The position numbers were made by a program, and so were the translations under genes. From Mesobacillus sp. S13 (GTDB lineage: Bacteria > Bacillota > Bacilli > Bacillales > Cytobacillaceae), in assembly GCF_020422885.1 (NCBI RefSeq), contig NZ_CP084622.1:3243001-3307000 (forward strand): a DNA stretch of 64,000 nt, written 5' to 3'. The notes below the pieces were generated by a model that had not been told where the DNA came from, did no database searches, and was given only the letters and a program-made list of their open reading frames with translations. Of this stretch, positions 18,657-26,673 are shown in pieces (position 1 is the stretch's first letter; each line of letters opens with the position of its first letter).

Positions 18657-19092
18657 AAAATCTGCCCTTTCCAATCTGAAACATCATCTTATATTTTCTC
18701 GAACCTGCAATGATGTAAATAGACCCAAAGCTATCGATATTCCCATCCGGCTTATATTGGAACATCAATTTCATCGTTCCTTTTTCCACTATAATGTCAG
18801 ATGAGTAATGTCTTTTGGCCAAGTATGGCGCAGTATAATCCATTCCGCGGATATAGTAGTAATTATTTTCCGGCATGATATGAACGGTAATGGTCTCTTG
18901 ATGGGAAATTGCGTATTGCTGGCCGTAGAGAAGATCGGCCTTTAATTGAGAAAAGAACATCTCCTTTTCGAGCAAGTCCTTCTGGGGTGAAAACAGGAAC
19001 GCAGATATAAGGGAGAGCATCAAGAAGGCTGAAAGCACGATCAGCATTTCGACCATAGTAAACCCGCCAGATGCTTTATTGGTTGGTTGCAT
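18640..19092 (-). CDS. comGD: Competence minor pseudopilin ComGD
   Basis: About 150 residues with the classic prepilin signal GGFTMVEMLIVLSAFLML, cleaved between G and F by the ComC peptidase. The C-terminal part is polar and would lie outside the membrane. The ATG at 19092 overlaps the last codons of comGC; a GTG at 19119 is also in frame. The overlap with comGC and comGE points to coupling. Confidence 0.88.
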   Translation of the reverse strand: MQPTNKASGGFTMVEMLIVLSAFLMLSLISAFLFSPQKDLLEKEMFFSQLKADLLYGQQYAISHQETITVHIMPENNYYYIRGMDYTAPYLAKRHYSSDIIVEKGTMKLMFQYKPDGNIDSFGSIYIIAGSRKYKMMFQIGKGRFYVLEE

Positions 19093-19405
19093 TGAACTCT
19101 GTTTCTGTGAGAACAGCACCTTCAGTGGTTATTACAAGTTCAGTTTTACCGTCTGGACATTTGGAGCCGGTGTTTTTCAGGTATTTGTCCGTTTGAAGCT
19201 GATCAAAGGTAGGAATTACATTTTTGTCAATTTTGTACGCCTGTACCTGTGCCTCAACCATTTTAATATAGCCCTCGCAGCCCTTTGAATTGATTTTTGA
19301 ACTATGTGTAGCGATATTCGGAACTGTAATAATAAGCAGAACAGAAATCACGAGCAAAACAATCATCATTTCTATCAAAGTGAATCCTTTTTGGTTTTTC
19401 ATCAT
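19076..19405 (-). CDS. comGC: Major competence pseudopilin ComGC
   Basis: A 109-residue major pilin of the DNA-uptake pseudopilus. The prepilin signal is QKGFTLIEMMIVLLVISVLL, with cleavage after Gly and Glu at position +5. Two cysteines in the mature part (GCEGY and KCPDG) match the intramolecular disulfide known in ComGC. The start is ATG at 19405 with AAAGGAG upstream; the next codon is also ATG. It lies between comGB and comGD in the standard order. Confidence 0.95.
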   Translation of the reverse strand: MMKNQKGFTLIEMMIVLLVISVLLIITVPNIATHSSKINSKGCEGYIKMVEAQVQAYKIDKNVIPTFDQLQTDKYLKNTGSKCPDGKTELVITTEGAVLTETEFNATNQ

Positions 19406-19439
19406 GCATTCTCCTTTATTTTTCCGCATCAAAAAATGC

Positions 19440-20471
19440 TTAAATACCTTTCATCATCTGGAACATTGGCAGCAGTATGGCGAGGTACAATGAAACGACG
19501 AGCAAGCCAATAAAGCTATACAAAATCGGCTGCACGGTCTTCATCGCTTTTTCCGATTTTTCTTCAAGTTCTTTCAGGCAATGCCTGCTATAGAAATAAA
19601 GTTCCTGGTCAAGCTTCCCGTTCTCCTGCCCATGTTTAATAATCCTTTGCAGCTCTGCCTCAAAAAACTGATACTCTCCAACTGCTTTGTCAAAATCCTG
19701 GCCAGCAGCCAGTTTTGAAATCATATCCTTCCCTATTTCCCTTGCAAATGGTTCATGCACGTTTTGCTCAAACACCTTCAATGCCGCAAGCACGGAAAGT
19801 CCGCCAGAAAACAAATAGCTTAACTGGACAGAGAAATAGTGTGAGTAAAGAAGCCTGACAAATTTTCCGGCAATCGGCAGCCTGACAAGCATCAATTTTT
19901 GTTTCATTGGATGGATGTTTTTAAAGCTCGAGAAGTAGTATAAAACAAGCAATGTGAGGAGGCTGAGAAGAATATAGAGCAAGTTTGGGAGAAAAGAGGC
20001 GGTTGCCCCTATTGTTTTCATAAAGATGTTCGGAGCAAGGTTCATGTCTAAAAAGAGTGAGTTGAATTTCGGAAGCAAGATTCTGTTGACGAAAAAGAAT
20101 AGGCTGAATGTAAGCATCAAAAGCAGTAATGGATAAGCTGCAAGCCTTTTTAATCTCTGGTAATCTGCGTCTCGCTTAATGACCATATCACTGCCTTCAG
20201 TCAGGGTGCGGGCCAGTCCCCCATGCTGTTCAGCAAAATAAACATAGCTGACAAGATCCCTTTTAAAATTCAATTCTGCCAGAATCAAATAAAGAGGAAA
20301 TCCTTCGCGCAGCTTTTCTAGGCTTTTCCGAACCTCAGCTTTTCTCTTCTTTTCCAAATAAAAAGTCATTGATTCAATCGCTTCAGCCAGTGAATAACCG
20401 CGCGACAGCAATTCGCCCGTCCGTTTGAGAAACCTGGCCTGTTCAGCGACAGGCCATTTACTCTCCATCAT
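19440..20471 (-). CDS. comGB: Competence type IV pilus inner-membrane protein ComGB
   Basis: A 343-residue polytopic membrane platform protein of the type II secretion F family. It has an N-terminal cytoplasmic domain (ARFLKRTGELLSRGYS), a membrane pair near residues 130-210, a second cytoplasmic F domain, and a final helix near the C-terminus. It recruits ComGA and assembles the pseudopilus. The ATG at 20471 has AGAGGTGGG just upstream and overlaps the comGA 3' end by 14 bases. Confidence 0.93.
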   Translation of the reverse strand: MMESKWPVAEQARFLKRTGELLSRGYSLAEAIESMTFYLEKKRKAEVRKSLEKLREGFPLYLILAELNFKRDLVSYVYFAEQHGGLARTLTEGSDMVIKRDADYQRLKRLAAYPLLLLMLTFSLFFFVNRILLPKFNSLFLDMNLAPNIFMKTIGATASFLPNLLYILLSLLTLLVLYYFSSFKNIHPMKQKLMLVRLPIAGKFVRLLYSHYFSVQLSYLFSGGLSVLAALKVFEQNVHEPFAREIGKDMISKLAAGQDFDKAVGEYQFFEAELQRIIKHGQENGKLDQELYFYSRHCLKELEEKSEKAMKTVQPILYSFIGLLVVSLYLAILLPMFQMMKGI

Positions 20472-21534
20472 TGAGAACCCACCTCTGGTATTCGGACTCC
20501 TTGATGAACCCCAGAGCGATTCCTTTCCGGATCGCATCTTTGAGCGTCTTGTAATGATAGCTTTGGCTCTCCCCCTTTGCTTCCTTCAGTACAGCAGATA
20601 AATCCTTCCCCGTTAGGATTTCGAAGACATTTCCTCTTTTTCCGCTGCCCGATGAATAGCAAAATGGCGAACAAGTTCCTTCACAGTAAGGACAAGTCAA
20701 TTCAACGAGCCTCTGTGCCGTCACTGCAATCAATGTCTGTTCAATTTCAAGCCAATTGATTCCGAATTCAATAAGCCTGTAAATCGCTCCTCTCGCATCC
20801 CTTGTATGCATCGTCGTCAGTACGAGATGCCCTGTAAGCGAGGCCCTAATAGCCGTTTCCGCGGTCTCTTTATCCCGAATTTCCCCAACCATGATAATAT
20901 CCGGGTCGTGCCTGAGTATGGCCTTCAAGCCTGCAGAATATGAAATGCCAGCCCGTTCATTGACCTGGACCTGGAGAACTGTATCACTCGGTTTTTCAAT
21001 CGGATCTTCAAGTGTAATGACATTGCGATTGACTATATCCGAAGTTTCGGAAAGCATGGAATACAAGGTAGTCGTCTTTCCACTGCCGGTGGGGCCAGTA
21101 AAAATGATTAAACCATGTGCGTGTTTTAAAAGGGAAATCAGTTTTTTCGATGTGGATGGAAATAAAGAAATTTGGAAAGAAGGAGATTGATTTTGTTCGG
21201 GAAGGAGTCGTATGACCATGCTTTCGCTCTGGTAGGCTGGAAGCGTGGAAATCCTTAAGCCGATCTTCATTTCTTGGAATTGATACGTGAAAGCACCGCT
21301 TTGAGGACGTCTTTTTTCACCAATATCCATTGAAGCTGTGAATTTGAAGTGGGAAATGAGGCGCTCACAATCAGCCTGTTCAAGTGTGTACCGGGGGAGT
21401 AGCTGATTGCCTAGTCTGAACTTAATCAGTGTGTCTTTCTCGCGAGGGATAATATGTACATCCGACGCGCCACTTCTTAAAGCATCTTTCAGGACATTGT
21501 CCGCTAGCTGTTCAATTGATTTGACAATAATCAT
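20458..21534 (-). CDS. comGA: Competence assembly ATPase ComGA
   Basis: A 358-residue type IV pilus/type II secretion ATPase that powers pseudopilus assembly. The Walker A motif GPTGSGKTTTLYS, Asp box, Walker B region (DIIMVGEIRD) and His box (LTTMHTRDA) are all visible, and a tetracysteine motif CPYCEGTC...FC lies near residue 245. The ATG at 21534 has AAAGGTGG upstream. It is the first gene of the comG operon. I could not find a clear pair of ComK AT-boxes (AAAA-N5-TTTT) in the short gap before the tRNA gene. Confidence 0.95.
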   Translation of the reverse strand: MIIVKSIEQLADNVLKDALRSGASDVHIIPREKDTLIKFRLGNQLLPRYTLEQADCERLISHFKFTASMDIGEKRRPQSGAFTYQFQEMKIGLRISTLPAYQSESMVIRLLPEQNQSPSFQISLFPSTSKKLISLLKHAHGLIIFTGPTGSGKTTTLYSMLSETSDIVNRNVITLEDPIEKPSDTVLQVQVNERAGISYSAGLKAILRHDPDIIMVGEIRDKETAETAIRASLTGHLVLTTMHTRDARGAIYRLIEFGINWLEIEQTLIAVTAQRLVELTCPYCEGTCSPFCYSSGSGKRGNVFEILTGKDLSAVLKEAKGESQSYHYKTLKDAIRKGIALGFIKESEYQRWVLNDGE

Positions 21535-21668
21535 GCACCACCTTTTTGGGTTATAGAAAGGAATTCGCCACACCCCCTTCCCTTCCTGCAAAAAATTGAT
21601 CAAAAATATGTATAAATAGTGACAGTTCTATTCATAATAACTACCGTAACGTCAACGAGTCATTTTTT

Positions 21669-21740
21669 TGGGCTATAGCCAAGCGGTAAGGCAACGGACT
21701 TTGACTCCGTCATGCGTTGGTTCGAATCCAGCTAGCCCAG
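21669..21740 (+). tRNA. tRNA-Gln (anticodon TTG)
   Basis: A 72-nt cloverleaf: acceptor TGGGCTA pairs with TAGCCCA, D-arm GCC...GGC, anticodon stem ACGGA/TCCGT around loop CTTTGAC with anticodon TTG, and T-arm GTTGG-TTCGAAT-CCAGC. CCA is not encoded. It stands alone between the comG promoter region and mgsR and is followed by a terminator. Confidence 0.95.
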
Positions 21741-21744
21741 TCCC

Positions 21745-21778
21745 TAAAAAAACGGAAGCAAAGCGCTTCCGTTTTTTT
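21745..21778. terminator. Bidirectional terminator after tRNA-Gln
   Basis: AACGGAAGC/GCTTCCGTT hairpin with an A-run on the left and T-run on the right, shared by the tRNA gene and convergent mgsR. Confidence 0.8.
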
Positions 21779-22130
21779 ATTTAGCAATTTTTTTTAATGC
21801 ATCAGGGTTAAAACCGACTATAAGCTTTTTCCCATCTGTCAAGATTGGGCGTCTAAGCAGCTTCGGCTCCTCAATGACAAGTTTGATTACCTCTGAAAGT
21901 GGCAGGTCTTCCATGTCCATATTTAGATTTTTATAAGTTTCTCCTCTTGTGGCAAGCAGTTCATCCAAGCCTTCAGTCGTCAGTGATAAAATTTCCATTA
22001 ATTCTTTTTTCGATGGAGTATCTTTGAACATATGACGTTCTTTGAATTTCACGCTGTTAGAGACCAGCCACTTTTTTGTTTTACGGCATGAAGTACAGCT
22101 TGGGTATGAATAAAACGTCAGCTCTTCCAT
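21777..22130 (-). CDS. mgsR: Spx/MgsR family redox-responsive regulator
   Basis: A 117-residue ArsC/Spx-fold protein with the redox switch CTSC at Cys12 and Cys15 (PSCTSCRKTKKW). The position matches yqgZ, now mgsR, a modulator of the SigB general stress response that acts through RNA polymerase. The ATG at 22130 is chosen because AGGAGGG lies about 9 bases upstream; an extension of 36 residues is possible but has no family support. Three direct repeats of TATACA with an 11-bp period lie just upstream. Confidence 0.85.
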   Translation of the reverse strand: MEELTFYSYPSCTSCRKTKKWLVSNSVKFKERHMFKDTPSKKELMEILSLTTEGLDELLATRGETYKNLNMDMEDLPLSEVIKLVIEEPKLLRRPILTDGKKLIVGFNPDALKKIAK

Positions 22131-22173
22131 TAAGTTAACCCTCCTGGCGAACAAAATTATCTTATATACACAT

Positions 22174-22201
22174 TGTATAACTTTTGTATAACATTTGTAT
22201 A
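22174..22201 (-). promoter_or_regulatory. Three 11-bp-spaced TATACA repeats upstream of mgsR
   Basis: TGTATA occurs on the plus strand at 22174, 22185 and 22196 (TATACA on the minus strand), exactly 11 bp apart, overlapping or just upstream of the probable mgsR promoter. Such spacing is typical of head-to-tail response-regulator sites; the factor is unknown. Confidence 0.5.
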
Positions 22202-22324
22202 GTATTTTGTCATCATTTCGCCATTTAGTTGTGAACATTTTCTAAACATATAGTGTAAACAGTGTAAACCTTATTTTCCTCTGTATTATAATGAAGGCAA
22301 ATTAGTGGTCTGAGGTGAACTAAG

Positions 22325-23026
22325 GTGGAGCAAACATTAAAAATCACAAGTGTTTTGTCTGATCCAACGCGTTATTATATTTATCAATACATCACAAAAA
22401 GGCATAAGGATGTAACTGTCCAGGAAATCGCTGATAATTTCGATATTCATCCAAATGTAGCAAGATTGCATTTATCAAAACTGGAAGATGTCAACATGCT
22501 GATATCCGAAACGAAAAAGACTGGCAAGGGCGGCCGCCCAAGCAGACTTTACCGTCTATCAGATGAAGTGATCCAGCTTCACTTCCCTTTCCGTGATTAT
22601 CAGCTATTGTCCAAAATCGCAATGACCACCATGATGTCGCTTGGAGAAGCCGGAAAAAAGGCATTGTACATGACAGGTAAACGTTTTGGTGAAGAGCTGA
22701 TGGATCAGGAACTAGCACGCCATCCGCAATTGTCGGCTGAAATGACGTTTGAACATAAGTTGAATTCAATAAAAAATGCGGCTACTCTTGCTGGTTTTTA
22801 TCCTGAATTCGAACCTAACAGTGAAAAGACTAAAATTTACTTTCAGATCTTTAACTGTCCATTCAAGGAAGTGGCAATGGATCATACAGAAACAGTCTGC
22901 AATATGCACTATGAATTTTTGCGCGGAATGTTCGAATCCCTCTTTGGCGAGATTGAATTGATCGAAAAAGAGAATATGTTCACAGGCTGTGACTCTTGTT
23001 CATATCAAGCAGTTATTGCACAATAA
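22325..23026 (+). CDS. ArsR/SufR-like winged-helix regulator with C-terminal cysteines
   Basis: A 233-residue transcription factor. Residues 1-75 form a winged-helix domain (DPTRYYIYQYI, VQEIADNFDIHPNVARLHLSKL). The C-terminal domain has the cysteine pattern C-X13-C-X29-C-X2-C (CPF, VCNMH, GCDSC), resembling the iron-sulfur-binding domain of SufR-type repressors but with different spacing. The start is GTG with GAGGTG 7 bases upstream; a TATAAT at 22287 is a likely -10. It is followed by yqgY. Cluster binding and targets are inference. Confidence 0.75.
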   Translation: MEQTLKITSVLSDPTRYYIYQYITKRHKDVTVQEIADNFDIHPNVARLHLSKLEDVNMLISETKKTGKGGRPSRLYRLSDEVIQLHFPFRDYQLLSKIAMTTMMSLGEAGKKALYMTGKRFGEELMDQELARHPQLSAEMTFEHKLNSIKNAATLAGFYPEFEPNSEKTKIYFQIFNCPFKEVAMDHTETVCNMHYEFLRGMFESLFGEIELIEKENMFTGCDSCSYQAVIAQ

Positions 23027-23105
23027 TCAATCCTTGTTTACTTTTCACTCCACTTTACTTTATAATATGATAGTGATGGACTTGTAGGGTAAAGGAGGGA
23101 TATCT

Positions 23106-23351
23106 TTGGATCGTATGTACAGAGTTTTAGGATTCTGGACGGGAATCTTTGCTGTCATGTTTTTCTTGGGTGACATGTATACGACGTCCTTGATTTTCTT
23201 TGGTCAAACTGGATTTTTCTTGTTATTAAGCTACTTGAAACTGTCTGAGCGTATGTACATATACGTCTTCGGCGCATACTTAACAATTTTCTTTGCTGGA
23301 TTTACTTACTGGTCAACATTTATGATGCCATTAGGTGGAACTGGACATTGA
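23106..23351 (+). CDS. yqgY: DUF2626 membrane protein YqgY
   Basis: An 81-residue membrane protein, highly conserved in Bacillaceae; function unknown. Two or three hydrophobic segments (about 8-24, 29-43, 50-72) and the pattern YRVLGFWTGIFAVMFFLGDM identify DUF2626. The start is TTG at 23106 with AAAGGAGGG 7 bases before it. It lies 79 bases behind the SufR-like regulator on the same strand and ends at a bidirectional terminator. Confidence 0.88.
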   Translation: MDRMYRVLGFWTGIFAVMFFLGDMYTTSLIFFGQTGFFLLLSYLKLSERMYIYVFGAYLTIFFAGFTYWSTFMMPLGGTGH

Positions 23352-23370
23352 TCAATTGTTTAGTTCAAAT

Positions 23371-23402
23371 AAAAAAAGCGATGGATTTCCATCGCTTTTT
23401 TT
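23371..23402. terminator. Bidirectional terminator between yqgY and the methyltransferase gene
   Basis: Stem AAAGCGATGG / CCATCGCTTT with an A-run before and T-run after. Confidence 0.85.
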
Positions 23403-23419
23403 ATTTACTTTCGGATATA

Positions 23420-24508
23420 TTAAAATAGCTTCCCATCTAGGCCGCCCATTCCCTTAGCCTGTACGATAACATGAAATGACTGGCTGATCCCTCCTGGCAA
23501 GATCAGGCTCCGAATTGCACGATTGCGCTTGCTTGCTTCAGAAAAAGGATTAGGATCATTGTGCTCCGCAAGCTCTTCTAATATCCCAGCAGCCATCAAG
23601 AATTCATCCTGCCTCATTTTTTGCAGAAAACTCAGGCCGTATTTTTCACCAATGAATTTTAGTGCATCAAAATGCACATGGCTTGTAAGGTCCATTTCAC
23701 CTGGATATTGCAAAACATCATGATGCATCTGGTGCTGGTAATATCCTCTCAAGCTTCCGCGCCTGCGCGCTGGGTGCTTCCATTCTTCTTTCGTATAACC
23801 GTAATCTACACTCAACATGATTCCCTTTGCCATATTCTCTGAAATCGATTTAATGAAAGGTTCATACGAAAGCGGTATCTCAATCCTTTGCCCTTCAGCC
23901 AATTCTATTCCCTGGTCTTTTATGAAAGCTTTAATTTTTTCATTCACTACCGGAATCATGACCTCTTCAAGTTGTCCATTTTCATATCTTACAAAAACTT
24001 CGTTGACTACACTCTCACACTTTTCGATGACATGGACCGGGAAAGCATCAAATAATTCATTAGAAAAAACCAGACCTTGCTTCATGCCAGTGTTTTCAAA
24101 TGCATCTCCATAAAGGATGTCCACATCCAAGCCATTCAACTCTGCTGTTTGAAGCTTTCGATGATAAGGACTCGCTTCCACAATCCAATAGCAAAGCGTT
24201 TCCTCATTCACCTCATTCCAGCCTTGAATGAATGCCCTGGCAAATCGCCCATTGCCAGCACCTATTTCACAAACAGATGGCGGTAAGCAAAGGGCTTTGG
24301 CATTTTTCGCATACCACTTTCCTATCAATTTGCCAAACACATCAGCTACATTGCTGGATGTATAAAAGTCGCCTTCTTTGCCTATTTTCTTGCGTTCCTT
24401 TATGTAATAGCCTGCCTCAGGATGATAAAGTGCAAGCTCCATATACTCAGCATAAGAGATCATTTTTTCTGGAGAGGCTTCAATATACTGTTTAATTATT
24501 TCTTTCAT
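23420..24508 (-). CDS. MidA/NDUFAF7-family SAM-dependent methyltransferase
   Basis: A 362-residue protein of the COG1565 methyltransferase family. The SAM-binding glycine motif CEIGAGNGRFA is near residue 83, and an acidic residue ends the second strand (YWIVEASPYHR). The conserved N-terminal run YHPEAGYYIKERKKIGKEGDFYTS is typical. The mitochondrial relative NDUFAF7 methylates an arginine of complex I; the bacterial substrate is unknown. It is separated from yqgX by a terminator. Confidence 0.85.
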   Translation of the reverse strand: MKEIIKQYIEASPEKMISYAEYMELALYHPEAGYYIKERKKIGKEGDFYTSSNVADVFGKLIGKWYAKNAKALCLPPSVCEIGAGNGRFARAFIQGWNEVNEETLCYWIVEASPYHRKLQTAELNGLDVDILYGDAFENTGMKQGLVFSNELFDAFPVHVIEKCESVVNEVFVRYENGQLEEVMIPVVNEKIKAFIKDQGIELAEGQRIEIPLSYEPFIKSISENMAKGIMLSVDYGYTKEEWKHPARRRGSLRGYYQHQMHHDVLQYPGEMDLTSHVHFDALKFIGEKYGLSFLQKMRQDEFLMAAGILEELAEHNDPNPFSEASKRNRAIRSLILPGGISQSFHVIVQAKGMGGLDGKLF

Positions 24509-24620
24509 ATTAACTCCTTGAAAAAAGTTTTCACTATTGACATAGTGTTTTCGATATTATATTGTTTTAGTAGTAGCTTAACTATATCCCCTCCCATGAT
24601 ATGAATAGAACATCCCCCAG

Positions 24621-24650
24621 GAAAGCCCTTCTCTTTGAGAAGGGCTTTTC
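24621..24650 (-). terminator. Terminator of yqgX
   Basis: AAGCCCTTCTC / GAGAAGGGCTT hairpin flanked by short A and T runs, about 27 bases after the yqgX stop. Confidence 0.65.
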
Positions 24651-24676
24651 TAGTATTCTTTTTCATGCTGCGATCT

Positions 24677-25312
24677 TTAAAATCCGTTTAAAAACGGATT
24701 GGAATCCATTTCAAAACCAATCGTAGTCGCCGGGCCGTGTCCAGATAGCACCTCTGTTTGTTCTGGAAGTACCAGGAGCTTATCATGAATGCTTCTGATT
24801 AATTGATTATGGTTTCCACCCGGCAAATCTGTCCTTCCGATGCTTCCATTAAAAAGGGCATCACCTGCCAGTACAAATTCTCCTTCTGGAAAATACATTG
24901 AGATACTTCCTGGAGAATGCCCTGGCGTTTCATACACTTCGAACTTAAAACTGCCAATTGACATGGTACCCTCATCTTTAATCAAGTAGTCAGCAGGTCG
25001 GGCTTTTATCGGCTCGTTCAACATGAAATGCCTGGAACCATTCAGGGCAGGATCTGGTAACCAGTCTTTCTCGTTTTCATGGATATAGACTTTGATACCA
25101 TACTTATCCCTTATACGATCCACCGCACCAATATGATCGAAATGAGCGTGTGTCAGAACAATTGCTTCCGGCTTTAATTCCAGCTGTTCAATCACTGTTG
25201 CCAGCTTTTTCGGATTATCTCCTGGATCCACAATCAGACATGAGTGGTTTTCATCGTAAACAATATAGCAATTTGTTTGTAAAGGACCTAAGGGAATCTG
25301 TTTCCATTTCAT
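24677..25312 (-). CDS. yqgX: MBL-fold metallo-hydrolase YqgX
   Basis: A 211-residue metallo-beta-lactamase-fold hydrolase. The metal-binding motif THAHFDH is near residue 55; further ligands are His in ETPGHSPGS, Asp in LAGDALF, and His in LSGHGP. Overall it resembles glyoxalase II-type enzymes; the substrate is not known. A proposed hydroxyacylglutathione hydrolase name would be doubtful because Bacillus uses bacillithiol. Position matches yqgX. Confidence 0.9.
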   Translation of the reverse strand: MKWKQIPLGPLQTNCYIVYDENHSCLIVDPGDNPKKLATVIEQLELKPEAIVLTHAHFDHIGAVDRIRDKYGIKVYIHENEKDWLPDPALNGSRHFMLNEPIKARPADYLIKDEGTMSIGSFKFEVYETPGHSPGSISMYFPEGEFVLAGDALFNGSIGRTDLPGGNHNQLIRSIHDKLLVLPEQTEVLSGHGPATTIGFEMDSNPFLNGF

Positions 25313-25496
25313 TAAAATAGCCTCCAGCTTCTAGTGGTATTATTAATATATTTATTTTACACTATTGTCAGGCAAGTTTTCAGGGGTTGCGATTGAAAAA
25401 GCTTGTAGCCATCTTCTGAACAAACGGGGTTGAAACTAAATTCGCACATTCATAATGGTTAGGTGTTCTCCAATAAAACACTAAGGAGACGATAAA

Positions 25497-25976
25497 ATGC
25501 AAATTTTCTTTGCTATTGAGGCCGACCCTATAATCAAGGAACTGCCTGAATTTGAACAGTTACTTCTGTCAGAAGCCCCTCCGCAACTTGTTCATGGAAA
25601 TATCTATATTTATGTACAGCAACAAATGGCGGAAGCAGCCTTAGCATTGATGACAGAAGCTGATCTTCATGAAGATACACATCAACTGATAAAAGTGGAA
25701 GGATCTGCCGGAGCGGATTTTTATGATTACGGATTTCACACTGGTACTGATACTTATTTATATACTAACGATCTTTCAGCCTTCAGGATTACAGATGGAA
25801 GTACTATCCAGATTAAGATGGCTCTTATTCAGTTGGAGGAACATCTCGTGTATACTTCTTCGGAAGGTATTTATTTTACCATCAACCATTATACTGACCT
25901 GATATTGGGTATAGTAAAGGCATATGAGGTGAAAGTTGAGTTTTTAGACCTCGACAAATGGTGTAAAAAAATATAA
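25497..25976 (+). CDS. Hypothetical protein, 159 residues
   Basis: Not recognised. It is an acidic, soluble-looking protein with no signal peptide or membrane segment; its beginning, MQIFFAIEADP, may be a buried strand. The ribosome-binding site AAGGAG lies 8 bases upstream of the ATG, and base composition resembles its neighbours, so it is likely a real gene. It stands between divergent yqgX and yqgW; no function can be proposed. Confidence 0.65.
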   Translation: MQIFFAIEADPIIKELPEFEQLLLSEAPPQLVHGNIYIYVQQQMAEAALALMTEADLHEDTHQLIKVEGSAGADFYDYGFHTGTDTYLYTNDLSAFRITDGSTIQIKMALIQLEEHLVYTSSEGIYFTINHYTDLILGIVKAYEVKVEFLDLDKWCKKI

Positions 25977-26087
25977 AATATAAAACGAGTGTATGCTTGT
26001 CATTACATAACAGGCTGCCGCCTAATTTCAATCAACTTGTTCAACAAACAGGCTTATGTCTGCCTAATTATGAAGGGGGCTTTTATC

Positions 26088-26261
26088 ATGGGATTGGCAA
26101 TTATCTTGGCTTTAGTCACACTGCTTGCCGGTTATGCAACTTTCTCAGCGCTTAAAAACAAAAACATTCTTGGAATCGTCTTTGGTGGAGGAACTTTCTT
26201 GGTTATTGGCTGGTTCACAGTCATGACGGTCCTTCACAACGGCTTCCCAGTAGCGCACTAA
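26088..26261 (+). CDS. yqgW: DUF2759 small membrane protein YqgW
   Basis: A 57-residue protein with two hydrophobic segments (about residues 2-21 and 27-50) joined by the loop LKNKN, ending in NGFPVAH. Function unknown. The ATG at 26088 has AAGGGGG upstream; an extended frame from 25989 lacks support. Size and position between yqgX and yqgV match YqgW. Confidence 0.8.
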   Translation: MGLAIILALVTLLAGYATFSALKNKNILGIVFGGGTFLVIGWFTVMTVLHNGFPVAH

Positions 26262-26274
26262 TTTTATGACACAT

Positions 26275-26305
26275 GAAAAGACCACCTATAGCAGGTGGTC
26301 TTTTC
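26275..26305. terminator. Bidirectional terminator between yqgW and yqgV
   Basis: GAAAAGACCACCT / AGGTGGTCTTTTC perfect 13-bp stem with a five-base loop. Confidence 0.85.
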
Positions 26306-26331
26306 ATTTACTGCTTATTCCAATTTTTCAT

Positions 26332-26652
26332 TTACTGCTTTTTCAACAATTCGTTTACTCTTTCCACCTTATCCTGCATCCTTCTTTTCACATCACGCCT
26401 GTCATCTATCCTGATATTTGTGGCCACACGCTGGATTCCTGCATTGAAGGGTGCTTCATGAATCGCCTGGATCACCTCAAACAACACCGGCAGCTCACCT
26501 TCAATCAAAGTATTCATCGGCGTAAGCTGATATTGAATTTCCCCTTTTTCCTCATATTGCTTAAGTATCTTTTGGATATCTGCTACATAAGAACTCACAC
26601 TCGGTGTTTCCGTTCCGATTGGTATAACTGTTACATCGACGATTGCCATCAT
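26332..26652 (-). CDS. yqgV: Thiamine-binding (MTH1187/YqgV) family protein
   Basis: A 106-residue ferredoxin-like-fold protein of the MTH1187 family, whose members bind thiamine or related pyrimidines. The typical opening is AIVDVTVIPIGTETPSVSSYVADI, followed by PMNTLIEGEL. Two adjacent ATG codons follow AAGGAG; the first is used here. It lies 21 bases after yqgU, probably in one operon. The physiological role is unclear. Confidence 0.88.
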   Translation of the reverse strand: MMAIVDVTVIPIGTETPSVSSYVADIQKILKQYEEKGEIQYQLTPMNTLIEGELPVLFEVIQAIHEAPFNAGIQRVATNIRIDDRRDVKRRMQDKVERVNELLKKQ

Positions 26653-26673
26653 AATCTCTCCTTGCAAATTCAA

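Noticed and set aside
21535..21668. ComK binding sites before comGA
   Set aside because: AT-rich blocks exist, but I could not find two AAAA-N5-TTTT boxes with proper spacing.
25989..26087. 33-codon N-terminal extension of yqgW
   Set aside because: The ATG at 26088 has a strong ribosome-binding site and gives the family length; the extension has no support.
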